This document shows positions 8,674-22,400 of a stretch of 64,000 nt of DNA, one piece after another (position 1 is the first letter of the stretch; each line of letters starts with the position of its first letter). Origin of the DNA: Rubripirellula tenax (GTDB taxonomy: Bacteria > Planctomycetota > Planctomycetia > Pirellulales > Pirellulaceae); NCBI RefSeq assembly GCF_007860125.1, contig NZ_SJPW01000001.1, positions 434,001-498,000 of the forward strand, read 5' to 3'. Below the pieces are notes generated by a model. It saw only the letters and a list, made by a program, of their open reading frames with translations, had not been told where the DNA came from and searched no databases. Made by a program: the position numbers and the translations under genes.

Positions 8674-9051
8674 CTACTTGTGAGGCGTGTGGCAGGCTTT
8701 GCAGTTGGCGCCTTTGGACAGCATTTCGCCAGCGCCGTCGGTGCCGTCGACCGCTGCCTTACTGGCCTTGACCAACGCGGCCGTCATCTTGTCCCAGCTC
8801 TCTTGTTCGCCTTTTTTGGGCGTGTTTTTCGACAGCGCAACCATCATCGCGTGAAGCTCTTTCTTCTCTTCGTCCGAAGCACCGCCTTCGGCGACCTTCT
8901 TCAGCAGAGGGCCCTTCATCGCCTTCTTCATGATTTCTTTGGTCTTATATTTCGGCGCGGCATCATCTTCATCGGCCGCACGCGAGGGCATCGCGGTCGT
9001 TGCTGTTAACATGCCAGCGACGGTCATCAGGGTCCAAAACTTTTTCGACAT
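8674..9051 (-). CDS. Small exported c-type cytochrome with C-terminal CxxCH
   Basis: 125 residues from the ATG at 9051, chosen because MSKKFWTLMTVAGMLTATTAMPSRAADE is a normal Sec signal peptide with an ARA/AAD-type cleavage area; an upstream frame adds 19 residues without family likeness. The mature protein is lysine-rich and helical and ends in NCKACHTPHK, a single heme-c motif near the C-terminus as in cytochrome c'-type four-helix bundles. It would act in the periplasm in electron transfer or ligand binding; the partner is unknown. It lies 57 bp downstream of the sugar-isomerase-like gene on the same strand, suggesting a two-gene transcript. Confidence 0.8.
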   Translation of the reverse strand: MSKKFWTLMTVAGMLTATTAMPSRAADEDDAAPKYKTKEIMKKAMKGPLLKKVAEGGASDEEKKELHAMMVALSKNTPKKGEQESWDKMTAALVKASKAAVDGTDGAGEMLSKGANCKACHTPHK

Positions 9052-9108
9052 CAATGGGCTCTTTTTAAAGGGAGGCAAAACAGGAAAACAAAAAAGATTT
9101 TCTGGCAA

Positions 9109-10029
9109 TCAACTGGCAATCCACGAACGCAACGTTTCGAGGTCCGACTTCATCGCGGCCAAATGCTGAGGCACCAATTCAGGCTTCTTGTGGTCCAGGT
9201 ATTCTTCGTGCAACGAAATCGGGCCGTCAAACGCACTCAGGTGCAACGACTTGACCGCTTCCCGATCCACGCGACCTTCGCCCAAGGGGACATTGACCAA
9301 GTCGTCCCCGTCCCAGCGAAAGTCTTTGATATACATCGCAGCGATCTTTGGTCGAATCAATTCTAGCGAAACCGGCCACGACATGCCTGCTTCGGCCATC
9401 GCGTGACGCAGATCATAGGCGACACCGATGGCCGACGGGTCGATGCCGTCCAAACCGAGGTGAAGATCCCAAATCGCGGAGCCGAAATACTGGTTCCCGG
9501 CATGGTTCTGGTACAGCCCCTGAACGCCAAAGTCGTGATTCATCGCCGCCAAATCGCGAAGCTGCGGTTTCCAGGCCTCGATTTGGCCGACAACATCTGC
9601 CTTGCGATCGTATCTCAGATACTGCATCCGGTATTTCGTGACCCCCAACGTCGCGGCCGTTCGCAGCACTCGCTCGGTCAGCGGATCTGATGCGTCGTTG
9701 ATGTCGGTGGTAAGCATTGCAACGGTCATGCCGTGTTTGGCCAGGGCTTCGACCAGTCGGGGCAGGTCGTCCTCGACCGTTTCCGGTTCGACGTTGCCGC
9801 CCTTTCGCACCGGTGCTTCGATTGCGTCAAAGCCAGCCTCGGCAAGGGCGTCGGCCATCGCGTCGAAGGTCATCGAATTGAGCGGCTTGGTGAAAACGCA
9901 AATTTTTTTCTGATCAGAATTTTTTTCTTGCGGTTCACCTTCATCGGCGAAAGAGATCGTCGAGCTTGCGACGGCGACACAGCTGAGCGAAGCGGCAAAA
10001 AAATCACGGCGAGACGGATTCGATGACAT
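9109..10029 (-). CDS. Tat-exported sugar phosphate isomerase/epimerase-like TIM-barrel protein
   Basis: 306 residues. The N-terminus SRRDFFAASLSCVAVASSTISFADE is a twin-arginine (Tat) signal. The remainder follows the xylose-isomerase-like TIM barrel (AP_endonuc_2 family): FDAMADALAEAGFDAIEAPV, LVEALAKHGMTVAML, GLYQNHAGNQY with a typical active-site-like His, AVGVAYDLRHA, and ISLHEEYLD near the C-terminus. Exported members are very abundant in planctomycetes; few have a known substrate. The active site probably holds a divalent metal through Glu, Asp and His, but the ligands were not assigned individually. The cytochrome gene follows downstream. Confidence 0.8.
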   Translation of the reverse strand: MSSNPSRRDFFAASLSCVAVASSTISFADEGEPQEKNSDQKKICVFTKPLNSMTFDAMADALAEAGFDAIEAPVRKGGNVEPETVEDDLPRLVEALAKHGMTVAMLTTDINDASDPLTERVLRTAATLGVTKYRMQYLRYDRKADVVGQIEAWKPQLRDLAAMNHDFGVQGLYQNHAGNQYFGSAIWDLHLGLDGIDPSAIGVAYDLRHAMAEAGMSWPVSLELIRPKIAAMYIKDFRWDGDDLVNVPLGEGRVDREAVKSLHLSAFDGPISLHEEYLDHKKPELVPQHLAAMKSDLETLRSWIAS

Positions 10030-10485
10030 GGTGTTGGTAGCAGTGGGGCAGGGGTCGGAGGAACTTTGCCGCCCATGATAACGTGGCCGGCTTGAGACAA
10101 AATTTACGAAACGAACAACTTTTAGGGAACTTTCGATAATTCGGGTCGTTCTTACTTACCTGAGCAACCGTGCCGGAGCAGTACCTATTGGGGGATCACA
10201 ACAGAATGCCAAGCCGACCGATCGTTGGACTTTTGATCCTCGGTTTCGTCGAGTTGCTTTGGCATACCCGTTGGCACACCCCCTGCTGCTGCCCCCTCTT
10301 TCGGTGGACAGGGACTTTTGATCAGCCGTTATTTTCGGCATCTTTGGCTCCACCCACTTTTGCTTTTGTGGGGTTGCCCAATTACCCTCAATACCCGGCG
10401 AGCGTCCACCCCTGCGCCGTTGGGGGCTGGCTCATCCAGCGTTTGCATTCTTTCCTAAATTTCTATCCGCAGAGCTATCCCACCC
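10030..10485. other. 456-bp divergent intergenic region upstream of giant gene
   Basis: This separates the Tat isomerase-like gene (minus) from the giant gene (plus), so promoters for both must lie here. No clear -35/-10 pair, riboswitch or Shine-Dalgarno was recognised. The stretch just before the giant ATG is C/T-rich. An open frame from 10170 overlaps the giant start and has no family similarity; it is not annotated as a gene. Confidence 0.45.
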
Positions 10486-13400
10486 ATGGTCCAACCCCGA
10501 CCAACCGCGAAAACGCGGCGCCAGCTTCGTACCGAGAAACGACGTTTGCAGTTGGAGTCGCTTGAGCGACGCGAGCTATTGGCGGCTCAGCTAATGAGTT
10601 CCGACGACGTCGCCCACGCAATTTTCGCGCCCGACACGCCTCAGGATTACATCGACCAGTGGGAAAATGATCACCAGCAGGGCACGACGTCTCTGGGATC
10701 CGAATTTATCGGTCCGATCAACTTGGGGGGATCTCGGTGGACCAGCCCGACCGGCGGCGCGGGCCCCGATTTCGGCGACGGAGCAACGATTTCGTGGAGC
10801 TTCATTCCCGACGGTTCCGAAGTCGCGGGTGGCGCGGCGCCTGCCAACAGCGATTTGGTCGCGTTCCTTGATGGAATTTACGGCGGCAGCGGCAACTCGA
10901 TCCAATCCCGGCCTTGGTTCCCGTTGTTCCAAGGCGTGTTCGACGAATGGGAAGCCAATTCGGGTTTGACGTTCGTTTATGAACCAAACGATGATGGCGC
11001 GCCGCAAGGCGGCGGCAATGTCGGCGTCACTGGCGTACGCGGCGACATCCGTATCGGTGGTGCGAACATCGACGGTAACTTCAACACGTTGGCGTATAAC
11101 TTCCTGCCCACCGGCGGTGGAAACGCGGGCGCCGATGGCGACATGGTCATCGACACCAACGATTCGTTCTATCAATTGAATTCGAACGGTGCCAATGGCG
11201 AGAACCGCGCCTTGCACAACGTGCTGATGCACGAAGTCGGTCACGGTTTGGGACTGCGACACGTCACGCCCGTCAATCGCACCAAGCTGATGGAACCCAC
11301 CGTCACGCAGGCGTACTTTGGCGCCCAGCACGACGATTTGTTGGCGATCCAAAGTCTGTACGGCGACCGTTTCACCGATAACGACACCATCGATGTCGCG
11401 ACCGACCTGGGTATTCTGGCCGACACGGCGATCCAAGTTTCCGACGTTTCGATCGACAGCAACACTGACATCGACTGGTACAGCGTTGATCTGGACGCTG
11501 GCCAAGTCTTGACACTTGCGCTGTCGCCTCAGGGTCAAACCTATGTCGTCGGTCCCGACGATGGAAACAACGGCGTCAACGATCGCACCGTCAACACGCG
11601 TCGCAACAGCGACTTGAGTCTGGAGTTGTATGATCCGTCGGGCGTTTTGGTGCTCTCACGCAACGCTGGCGGACTTGGCGAAAACGAAGTCGCCGCGGCG
11701 GTTGCGATCACCGAAGCCGGAACGTACAAGGTCGCCATCATGGGCAACTCGCCCAACGGCATGATCGCCGGCGACGTGACCCAGACCCAGTTCTATACAT
11801 TGACGGCCCAGCGGTCGGAATTGGCCGACCCCCGACTGATCGCGGTTGCGACCAATGGTGGCGACCTGTTTGACTTGGATCCGCCCGATCAATTTGAAAA
11901 CGTTCGCCAAGTCGCGCCGAACGAATTGACGCTAACCTTTGGCGGTACGCACGCGATCGATCCGGCGTCGTTGGGTGCGATGAGCGTCCAGTACAGCGAA
12001 TCAGGCAATTTCGCCGTCGACTCTGTGGAAGTACCGATCGGCTACGTCGGGCTGGACAGTGCCGGCCGAAACGCCGTGCTGCGTTTTGCCGAAAACTTGA
12101 AGGACGGCTTTTATCAGCTTTCGATCACCACCGAATTGACCAGCTCCTTCGGCGTTCCGTTCTTGCCGTCGTCACCGGAACCCGTGCCGGGCAACCCGCT
12201 GCTGACTCGCGAAGTGATCGCGTTCGAAGTCGAATTGGGTGCGAAGGTCATCGCCGTCGTTCCGCAACCCATCGTCGGCAGCACGCCGACCGCGAACCAG
12301 ATCGAAGTTTACTTCGACGACGCCGATTTGTTCCGCGCCGGTTCAACGATTGGTACACGGGCGTTCTATCAGCTCGTCGACACTCAAAACACCGCAACGA
12401 CCGAAGACGACTCCATCGTGATCCCGACGACGGTCGCCGTCGACGCGGCCGCGCGCAAGGTCACGTTGACCTATCCCAACAACTTGAACACGTACGTCAC
12501 CGATGGCGACTCGCTGCGATTGCGCGTCGGTGACAATTCCGACTTCACGACGATCAACGTGAACCAGCAAACGATCAGCGGCGCCGAACCGGGACTGACC
12601 AAAACCACCGCTCGCGTCGTGACCTCGGCCGCTACGGGAAATTGGTCGACCGTCGTCGTCGGGCAACAGATCAATAACGTCGGCGCGGTCCAAGTCACTC
12701 CGATGGTCGACAACGCGGGCGGCATTCTGGAACCCGGCCACCGTGATATCGAAGTCGAAGACCACTACATCAGCCCCGGATCACGCGACAGCAACAACGC
12801 GATCACTACGATCCCTTACACGTTCTTGCGTAACACTTCGTATGGCGTGAACAGCCAAGGCGACGCGCTATTCAACCAGATGAACGCGGAACAAGAAAAA
12901 CGTTTCCTCGAGATTCTGGACATCTACAGCGCTCGCTTGGGCATCGATTTCTACGAAACTGAGGACACCGGTCTGAAGCTGATCGTCGGTGACTTGTCGA
13001 CAGCCGACCCGACGACCGTCAGCGGTCCCGGTGGAACCGCCGGTTTGGGCGGACCGGGTGGCGTGACGATGGACGCGCTTGACTTCACCACTTCGCAATC
13101 GAATCAGTTCGGTCAGAGTTTCTTTGACGTCGCGCTGCACGAGATCGGCCACGCGATCGGACTGGGTCACTCCTACGACCTGGTGTCCGGAACGGTCCAG
13201 GGTTCCAATGGCAATTACCCCGATTCGACACGTCCCGGCCCGGGAACCGAGTGGGAATTCCCAGGCGAAGCGGACATCATTCACGGCACGTACTTGCACC
13301 AACTCGAATCGCTCGATGTTGACCTGTACCGTATCAACGTTACTGAAAACGGTGTCTTGAAGGTCCAAACGATGGCCCAACGTTTGGCCGACGCCAGCTT

Positions 13401-16400
13401 GCTGGATACGCGTTTGGCACTGTATCGCGAAGACGCCGCGGGTAAGTTGCAACTCGTTTCGTCCAACGAAGACTACTTCGGCAGCGATTCGTTCATCGAT
13501 ATCTCGGTGACCCCCGGCAACTACTTTGTCGGTGTTTCGTCGGAAGGCAACTCGCTTTACGATCCCAATTCGGGTCTGACGTCGGCCGGTGGTACCAGCC
13601 AAGGTGCCTATGAATTGCGAGTCGATTTCAAGAGCGAATCGGCCACGACGATGACCGACGTCGACGGCAGCCTGATCGACGGCGACCGCGACGGCATTCA
13701 GGGCGGCATCTACGACTTCTGGTTCGAACCGATCGATTCGTCGACCATCTATGTCAACAAAGCCGGCGGAGCGGGCGGCGGTGCGCTCGGATCGTTGACC
13801 AATCCGTTCACCAACATTCCCGACGCTTTGGCGGCGGCCGAAATTGCGGTTGCCGCAAATGGTGGCGACGGCGTTGTGGTGCGGCTGTTGCCCAACGGCG
13901 GCGCCGACAGCGACATCACAACGGCGGCGGACAACTTGGCCTTTGAAATCGGCATCATCCAATCGCTTAACCAAACGCTGGATGACGGCCGAAATTTGAT
14001 TCTGCCCGGCGGAGTTCACTTGGTGATCGACGCGGGTGTGGTGATGAAGTTCTTGGACAGCCGCATCTCCGTCGGCAGCGACGACGACGGCAACGACCGC
14101 AGCGAAGGATCGATCTCGGTCCAGGGTACGCCCGAAGTCCCGGTCTACTTCACCAGCTACAACGATCGCACGCTCGGATCGAACAGCAACATTTTGAACA
14201 CGACGTCCGGCCCCGGCGATTGGGGCGGTATCGAAATCCGCAGCGACGTCGACCGCTTGCAAGGTCGCAACGATTTGTCGCGTCAAGGGATTTTCCAAAA
14301 CTACATCAACCACGCCGTCTTCTCGTTCGGCGGTGGTACCGTTTCGACAATCTCGCGCGGGATCGACCCGATTTATTTGTCAGAAGCACGTCCCGAGTTG
14401 TCGTACAACGTGGTCACCAACAGCAGCGGTGCGGCGATTTCGGCCGACCCGAACACGTTCGAAGTCACGACTTTCACCGAACCGCGATTCCAACGTTCGT
14501 CCGTTTCGGGCAACGGATTCGCATCGGACTATGAACGCCTAGGTCCAAGCATTTTCGGCAACACGCTTGTCGATAATTCGACCAACGGCTTGTTCGTTCG
14601 CATCGACACGCCCGCCGGTGGCGAGTTGGAAACGTTGACCTTGACGGCTCGTTTCAATGACACGGACATCGTTCACGTGTTGGGCGAAAACGTCTTGATC
14701 GACGGCAACGCGGGCGGTCCGATCGAAGAGTCGCGTCGTCCCAGCCCGATCATCGGTGTATCGCCGACAACGGGCGGATCGATGGCTGCGGGAACGTATC
14801 AGTACAGCTATACCTTCGTTGACCCGTTCGGTTACGAGAGCCCCGGTTCGGTACCGCAAACGGCCGTCGTCGCCGCCGGCGGCGCGGTCGCGTTGACCAA
14901 CATCCCGGCTGCCAGCGGTCGATACGTCGCTCGACGATTGTATCGCAGCACCGGTGGTGCTCCGTTCCAACTGGTCGCGGATCTCGACAAGTCAGGCCGT
15001 GATTACAGCGACACGGTCGCCGCAGCAATCGCATCGGCACCGGTTCTGAACACTGCCGATCCGGCCGTCGTTCACGGCCGCCCCGACGGAACGTTGGTGA
15101 TCGATCCCGGTACGTTGATCAAGAACCAGGGTGCCCGAATCGAGCTCGGTTTCGGCGCGACATTGATCGCCGAAGGCGTCGAAGGTCGCGAGATCGTGAT
15201 GACGGGGCGCAGCGACGATCGCTACGGAGCCGGTGGGACATTCGACACCAACGGCAACGGCACCAGCACGGGATCGCCGGGCGAATGGGCGGGCATCTAC
15301 GGTGCACCGACCAGCCGTTTGAGTATCGACAACGCATACATCGCTTTCGCCGGTGGAGTCACGGGCGTCAACGGTGGTACGGCATCGTTCAATACGGTTC
15401 AAGTTCATCAGGGCGAAGTTCGTATCGCCAATTCGATCTTCGAAGACAACGCCGACGGCGTCGGTTCGATCCAAGGGAACGCGCGTCGCGACTTTGCACC
15501 CAACGATCCTGGCACGCTGTACTTCACCAGCACCCAGCCGTCCATCGTTGGCAACACGTTCATCAACAACGAAGGTTCGGCGATCAGCATCAACGTCAAC
15601 TCGATGACGTCAAACTTCAAGACTGATCCCGGTCGCCAAACCGGCCCCGCCGATATCTATGAAATTCCGCCGGCCAACAACGGACCGGTATTCCGCGGCA
15701 ACACCCTATCGGGCAATGACGTCAACGGGCTGACCGTCCGCGGCGAAGTTCTGACGACCGAAATCGTCTGGGACGATACCGACATTGTCCACGTGCTGCG
15801 GAACGATATCGAGATTGGCGACTTGCACACGTTCGGCGGCATGCGGTTGGAAAGCAGCTCGACCGAATCGTTGGTCGTCAAAGCCGAAAACGCCGAAATC
15901 TTGGCGACTGGTCGCTCGCTCGACATCGACGATCGCATCGGCGGTCGCTTGATTGTGCTGGGACAACCGGGTTTCCCCGTTGTGATCACGTCTCTGCAGG
16001 ACGACACGATCGGAGCCGGGTTCACACCCAGCGGAGCGCCGCAAACCGAAACCGTCCCGACCACCAGCGGTGCCCAGTCAGGCGATTGGCAAGGACTTCG
16101 TTTTGATGAATACAGCAACGATCGCAACGTTGCGACGGCGACCGAACGCGAAGGCCTGATCACGGGCTTTGGTGACGCCAACGCTGAAATCGGCGCCCAC
16201 CAAGAACTCGGCTTACTGGCGGCGGACGAAAAATCGGGCGACGAAAACGTCCGCTTGGGATTCACCGTTCATGGTGCTATCGCGGCCGATACGGATAAGG
16301 ACCTGTACAGCTTCGAAGGCGTCGCAGGCACCGCGGTTTGGTTGGACATCGATTTGACCGATCCGCGTTTGGACACGGTCTTGGAATTGATCGACGGCAA

Positions 16401-19400
16401 CGGACGAGTGCTGGCGCTGAGCCAAAACTCGCGAACCGAAGCTGCCGCTGGCGCGTTGACTTATACCAACACGACGTTGATGCGGGCCGGATCGGCGCTG
16501 CCGATGCAGAAAGCCCTTGGCGCATTGACCAGCGCGACCGGTGACTACTTGGACCTGTATTCGACCAACGACGGCGACTCGGGCATGCGAGTGATCCTGC
16601 CCGGTACGACCGGAACGCGCAACACGTTCTATGTCCGTGTTCGCAGTGCCAACCCGGCATCCAGCTATTCGACGTTGGCGGGCATCAACAGCAGCCTAGT
16701 TGCCGGTGGTAAGACGTCCGGTGGCTATCAACTGCAATTGCGACTGCGTGAGACCGACGAGTTCTCGGGAAGCGTCGTTCGTTATGCCGATCTGCGCTAT
16801 GCGACCACCGCAATCGTCGCGACGGGATTGCCCGCCCACTCACCGATCGCAGGCGAACTGAACCATCCCGGCGGCTTGTTGGATCTTGGCAGTTTTGCCA
16901 ATACCGACCGCGGGGCGATATCGGTTGCCGGTTCGTTGTCGACCGGTGCAGGCGGCGTATCGCCGCCCGACGTTTACGCGTTCACCGTCGATCGCGACGG
17001 CCTGCAAGGACTGGTTCCGACGACCAACAATGTATCGTTGATGATCGACGTCGACTTTGCCGACGGGCTGACGCGCCCGAACACCAGTGCTTACCTGTTC
17101 AACGGGACCACGTTGATCGCGATCGGTACCGATTCGAATATCTCGGACGACCGACTGACGCCGATCATTCCTGGCCAGCTTTCGACGGCGAAGGATTCTT
17201 CGCGTGGGTCGTTTGGCGGACGCGATGCCTACATTGGCCCGCTCGAATTGAACCCCAACGGTGATTACCAGTTGCTGCTGGCCGGTCCGGAACAAGTTCC
17301 GGCCGACATGGCTCAGTTCTTCAATGCCAACGCGCCCAACACGCTGGCTCGCCTGGAACCGATCGACTCGACCGTCCGAATCATCGACGACCGTTTCGAC
17401 TACAGCCCGGGCAACGGAGCCAATGACACGCCAGTACCAAGTGCGGTACAAGGTCCCGAAGCGTTGCAAGTTGGTTTTGCCGACGACGGCAGCAACGTCG
17501 CTCCTTGGCAGTTCGGCGACATTCCGTTGATCGCCATCCGCGAAGATGCGAACGCCGCCGGCGAAGCACGGATTTCGATCTACAACCCGATGACGGGTCG
17601 TCACGACGCGGTCATCGAGGACTTCACCTCGGGCGCGGCCTTAGGCGCTGTCGCACAAACCACCGACGGAAGCATCATCGGAATCCGTAACCGTGGAAAC
17701 GCGGCAACCCAAAACGATGCCAACACATCAACGACGTATTCGATTTCGAACGAAGGCGTTGTCACAGCGCTTGGCAATACCGGAATCGGTACGTTCGAGT
17801 TCTTCCGCACGACGGGTGCGAACCCGGCCAACACCAACCGCTCGGACAACGAGGGGATGGAGTTCGTCAGTTTGGCGTTCTATGAAAGCCCGTTAAACGA
17901 AAACCGATTCTTGTACGGGGTTGCCAACCGAGGGCCGTTCGACGGCATGACCGTCGGCACCGATCCGGCCAACGGCAACAACGTCAATGGGCCCGGCGAA
18001 CTGCGTGACGGCGACAACCTGATCTATCTGTTGAACGCCGATACCGGGGCCGCGATCAGTCGCCGCGGTCGCAATATGATTGGCGGATTCGAATCGTCCG
18101 ATCCGTTGGACGCCGATTTGCTTAACGATTTCAACGGCAATAACTCGGGCAACGCTTACTTCCCCGACGAAACGCCGTGGGCCGGGACAGATGTCGTCGC
18201 GCAGATCCAGATTCCAAAAATCTCGCCTGCGACGGGACTTCCCACCGGGAATGTCACGACGATCACCACCGCGGTCGGCAACGCCAGCACGTTGTATGCA
18301 TTTACCGATTTGGGTGCCGTCTGGGAAATGGCGATCACGACTAACGCGAGCAACCAGTACAGCCTGGGCGATATCAACGGCGCGGCGGCGTTGACGTTCG
18401 ATCCAACCTTGGGCCAAATCATCGCGGACACCCAAGGCAACGCGATCCAGTTCGAACAGATCACGCGCGGCCCGGCCAACTTTGTCGATGTGACGAATGA
18501 TCCGATCGGAATCAGCGGACTGCTGTATGGTGTCGGACGACAAGTCGGTGAAGCAGACGCCGTTCGTCGCTTCTATGCGATCGACATCGCGACCGGCGCG
18601 ACTCAGCCGATCTTCGCCTTCGGTGGCGACAATGTCACGGTTGACGACAACCAAGCAGCCGGTGAATTCGCCGGTCTGTTCTTCAGCCCGCTGGATCAAT
18701 CGCTGTGGCACATCAGCGACACCGAACGCACCACGGCCGGCCACGGTTACGGCGCACTCGACGATCGTCCCGCGGTCATCGGTGGCGGATCGCTGCGATT
18801 CGGTTTCGACGCGCTCAATGACGACTTCAACCACTTGTCCAATGACATCGTCAGCGGTGATTCGGACGGCAACAACGACTTGGACGCCGACGATCTGCAA
18901 GGCTTCACCGGATACAACTTCATCGGTGGTGCGCACGGCAGCGTGCGAAGCAACACGTTGGACTTGAGCGGTTTCTCGTCCGACGATTTGCCGACGTTGT
19001 ACTTCACGTATCTGCTCAATTCTGAAAACGTCAACGCCGACGATAACCCACAAGGCAATTTCAATGCCGCCGGACTCGACGACGTGATGCGAGATTCGCT
19101 ACGCGTGATGGTGGCGGGTGAGGACGGCATTTGGCGGTTGGTTGCAACCAATAACATGGACGACAACATCAACAACCGTGTCTGGGATGACAGCCGTGGC
19201 AACGTCCACGAATACGATCCCGTCGGCAGCAACGGTTATACCGACGTCGGTGACCAACGGTTCGTTCAAGAACTGTTCGATGGTGACACGTTCCGCCAAG
19301 CCCGCATCGATTTGGGTTTTTGGGCCGGACAAGAAAACGTTCAGATTCGATTTGAGTTCTCGACGGCCGGCGAAGCCCGCCCGGACCAAAGTGAGATCCA

Positions 19401-22400
19401 AGCGTTGCCCGGTGATCAGATCGTCAACGGTCACATTCTGACGTTGACAGGACTCATGCCCGACTCGGCCGTCACCAATCAAGGCGATGCGTTGACGGCG
19501 GGAATTCGCAACTTCGAATTCAACCAAGGTCTTGTCGTGCAAATGCCGACCGGTGCCCAGGTGATCGCCGCAGGCGGCGCCGGTGTCGAATTGACACGTC
19601 CCGGTGGTTCGCGAATCGTGATCCTGTCCCAGACCGCGCAAGCCAACGGCGTCGTCGTTCTGGCGACCGATTCGGCCGAACAAGTTGCGACCAAAGTTGA
19701 GACTTTCTTGGGTGCTTCGGCCGCTCGTAGCTCGTCAAATCCGGCTTGGGTTGGTTTTGGAAACGAAACAGGTACCGGCACTTACGCGTTTGGCGCACTG
19801 AACCAGTTCGTGCTAAGCACGCCAAACGTTTCGGGTGGGGCCGATGCGATCATTCCGATCACCATCGAGATGACCGAGATCGAAGTTCGCGATGCCATCC
19901 AAAATACGATCGCAAACAACATCAAGTACGCCGACGCGCCGGCAAGTCTGGCTGCTTTCCCCGTCGTCGGAAACACCAACGCGATTCGCGTGTACGACTT
20001 GGCGGTCTCACAGAATTCGACGACGAATCCCGTGTCGAATCCAGGCAATGACACGATCGCCACCGCCCAAAGCTTGGACGGAAATCGCTGGACGCTGCAG
20101 AACAATCCTCAGATCAATAGCAGCACTTCGCGGCCTCACCAAACGATCAATGGAATTGGCGATGGCACTTACGACTATTTCTCGTTTACGGTGCAAAACG
20201 CCGGGGACGTCGCGACGTTCGACATTGACGCGGGTGCGTTCGATACCGAACTGCACCTTTATGATGCCGCGGGAAATCCGCTCAATGGAAATGATGATGC
20301 GGGCGGTGATCCCGGTTCGACCAGCAATCTGGATTCGTTCGTCACGCACACTTTTACCGCTCCGGGAACGTACGTGATTGGCGTCGCGGCATTCTCTTCG
20401 GATACGACCCCTGGCGGAATTACCGGTGCCACCGTTCCCGCGGGTGGTTTCTATCGCTTGCACGTCTCGCTCGATGGCGCTCCCGTCACCGGCAATACGT
20501 CGGGACGCTCGTTGACACTGATCAACGGCGAGAACTCGGGAGGTTCGAACTTGCCCGGTGCCCAGTTCGGTGTCTACACCGGCGGCAACTCCCTTGCCGA
20601 ATTGCTACGCGCAGGTGAACGGTCGCGCGGACTCGGTGGCGCCATGGGTGTCTATCTGGACGACATCGTGATCGGATTGGCAGACCGTGGCGAAAGCTTC
20701 ACCAACAGCTCGCAGGGAACGACGCTTGTCGATAGTCCGTACTTCGAACCGTTGTTCTATGATGCGCTCAGTGACACTGTGCGACCCATTACCGTCGAAA
20801 CGACCGAAGGTGCGTATCAGGTCGAATTCCGACTCGGCCGCGAATACCTGGGCAACGACAACACGGGCAAAGATGCTCGAGTTCAAATCAACGAACGACT
20901 GGCCGAAGGGTTCAACATTGTCGTCGAACACACCGGCGCCGAAATTGTTGACGGCGACACGTTCACGCTGTCCAACGGTTCGGAAACGTTGACATTCGAG
21001 TTCAACGATGTGACCGTCGCCACGCTGACGTCGGCGCCACTGTCAAGCAACGTTCCGATCAATTTTACCTCGTCGGACTCGGCCGGGGACGTCGCCGATA
21101 AAATTCGCAATGCGATCAACAACTCGTCGATACAGTCGGTCTTGAATGCCATCGCAACTTCAAGCAGCGGCGATAATAATGACCCGACCGACCCGACGAT
21201 TTTTATTCACGGTTACCTGGCCGCAAATGTGTTGGGCGGAATCAACCTAACGTCGCCGCAAAGTGGTCAGACTCACTTGACCGGTGTGATTACGGGTGGC
21301 AACGTTGTTCGCGGCGTCGACAACGGCGATAGCAACCGAACTCGCGATCAAGGCGTCTTCATCGTCGACTCGAACGTGATCAGTTTCTCCTCGGGCACGG
21401 CGATCGACATCACAGCCGGCGATTTCGGTCCGGGTGTCAAGGTTCCTGACGAAGGCAACCGTCCCAAACCGGGCGCGGTCGCCAACTTGCCGACCCTTTC
21501 GTCGGAAGACTTGGTTCACGGCGCAGTCGTGCAAAACAACTTGCTGATCAGCAACGGTAGCGGCATCAATTTGGCGGGTAATGCAACCGGCGGCGGCCCG
21601 AACGTCTACTCGCGAATCCTGAACAACACGATCTTCAATTCCAACGTCGGAATCGATATCGGTAATCGCGCAGCACCGACGCTCCTGAACAACGTTCTGG
21701 TCGACAACAACATCGGACTGCGTGGAATTAACGAAGGGCCAACCGTCATTCGTGCGACGGTCTACAGCGGCAACGGTCAAAACTCGACCGGATTGGGCGG
21801 CAACGGTACCGAAGCGATCGTGAATCCCGCCGGCCCGTTGTTCGTCAACCCGAGCGACGCCAACTTTGGTTTGGCCGCCGGCAGACCGAACTTCTATCCC
21901 GCCGCCGGCAGCGTCTTGATCGATAGCAGCATCGGCAGCCAATTGGACCGCACGTCGATCATTGACGTGAAGGATTCGCTAAACATTCCGCGCAGCCCGA
22001 TCGTGGTGACCCAGCGTGACTTGGCGGGCCAGATCCGCGGTGATGGTAACACCACATCGGGCCAAGGCAGCAACGTCAACATTGACCGCGGTGCGCTGGA
22101 CCGTTCCGACAATATCGGCCCAACCGCAACGATCATCGTTCCCGGCGATAATGACTCGGCCATGATCGACATCGATCGCACCGACACGTTCTTGCAATTG
22201 AGCGAAGGCGTTTACAACTTCTTTGAAGTACTGATCAACGACGTTTCCGGTATGGGCCCCAACGCGGGCACGATCACGCCGGACCAAGTCGTGCTGATCG
22301 AAAACGGCCGTCGCCTGATCGCTGGAACGGAATTCACATTCGCATACAACGTCGCCAACCGAACGATGCGTTTGACACCGGCCGCCGGCATTTGGCGACC

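Noticed and set aside
10030-10485. Riboswitch or tRNA in the long gap before the giant gene
   Set aside because: No conserved riboswitch core or cloverleaf could be recognised by eye.
10170-10565. 131-residue plus-strand frame upstream of the giant gene
   Set aside because: It overlaps the giant gene's start in another frame, has no family likeness, no ribosome site and an odd composition (Trp, Cys and Pro-rich).
12868-14313. 481-residue minus-strand frame
   Set aside because: Same reason: a long antisense frame from GC-rich codon bias over the giant gene, with no start signal or domain.
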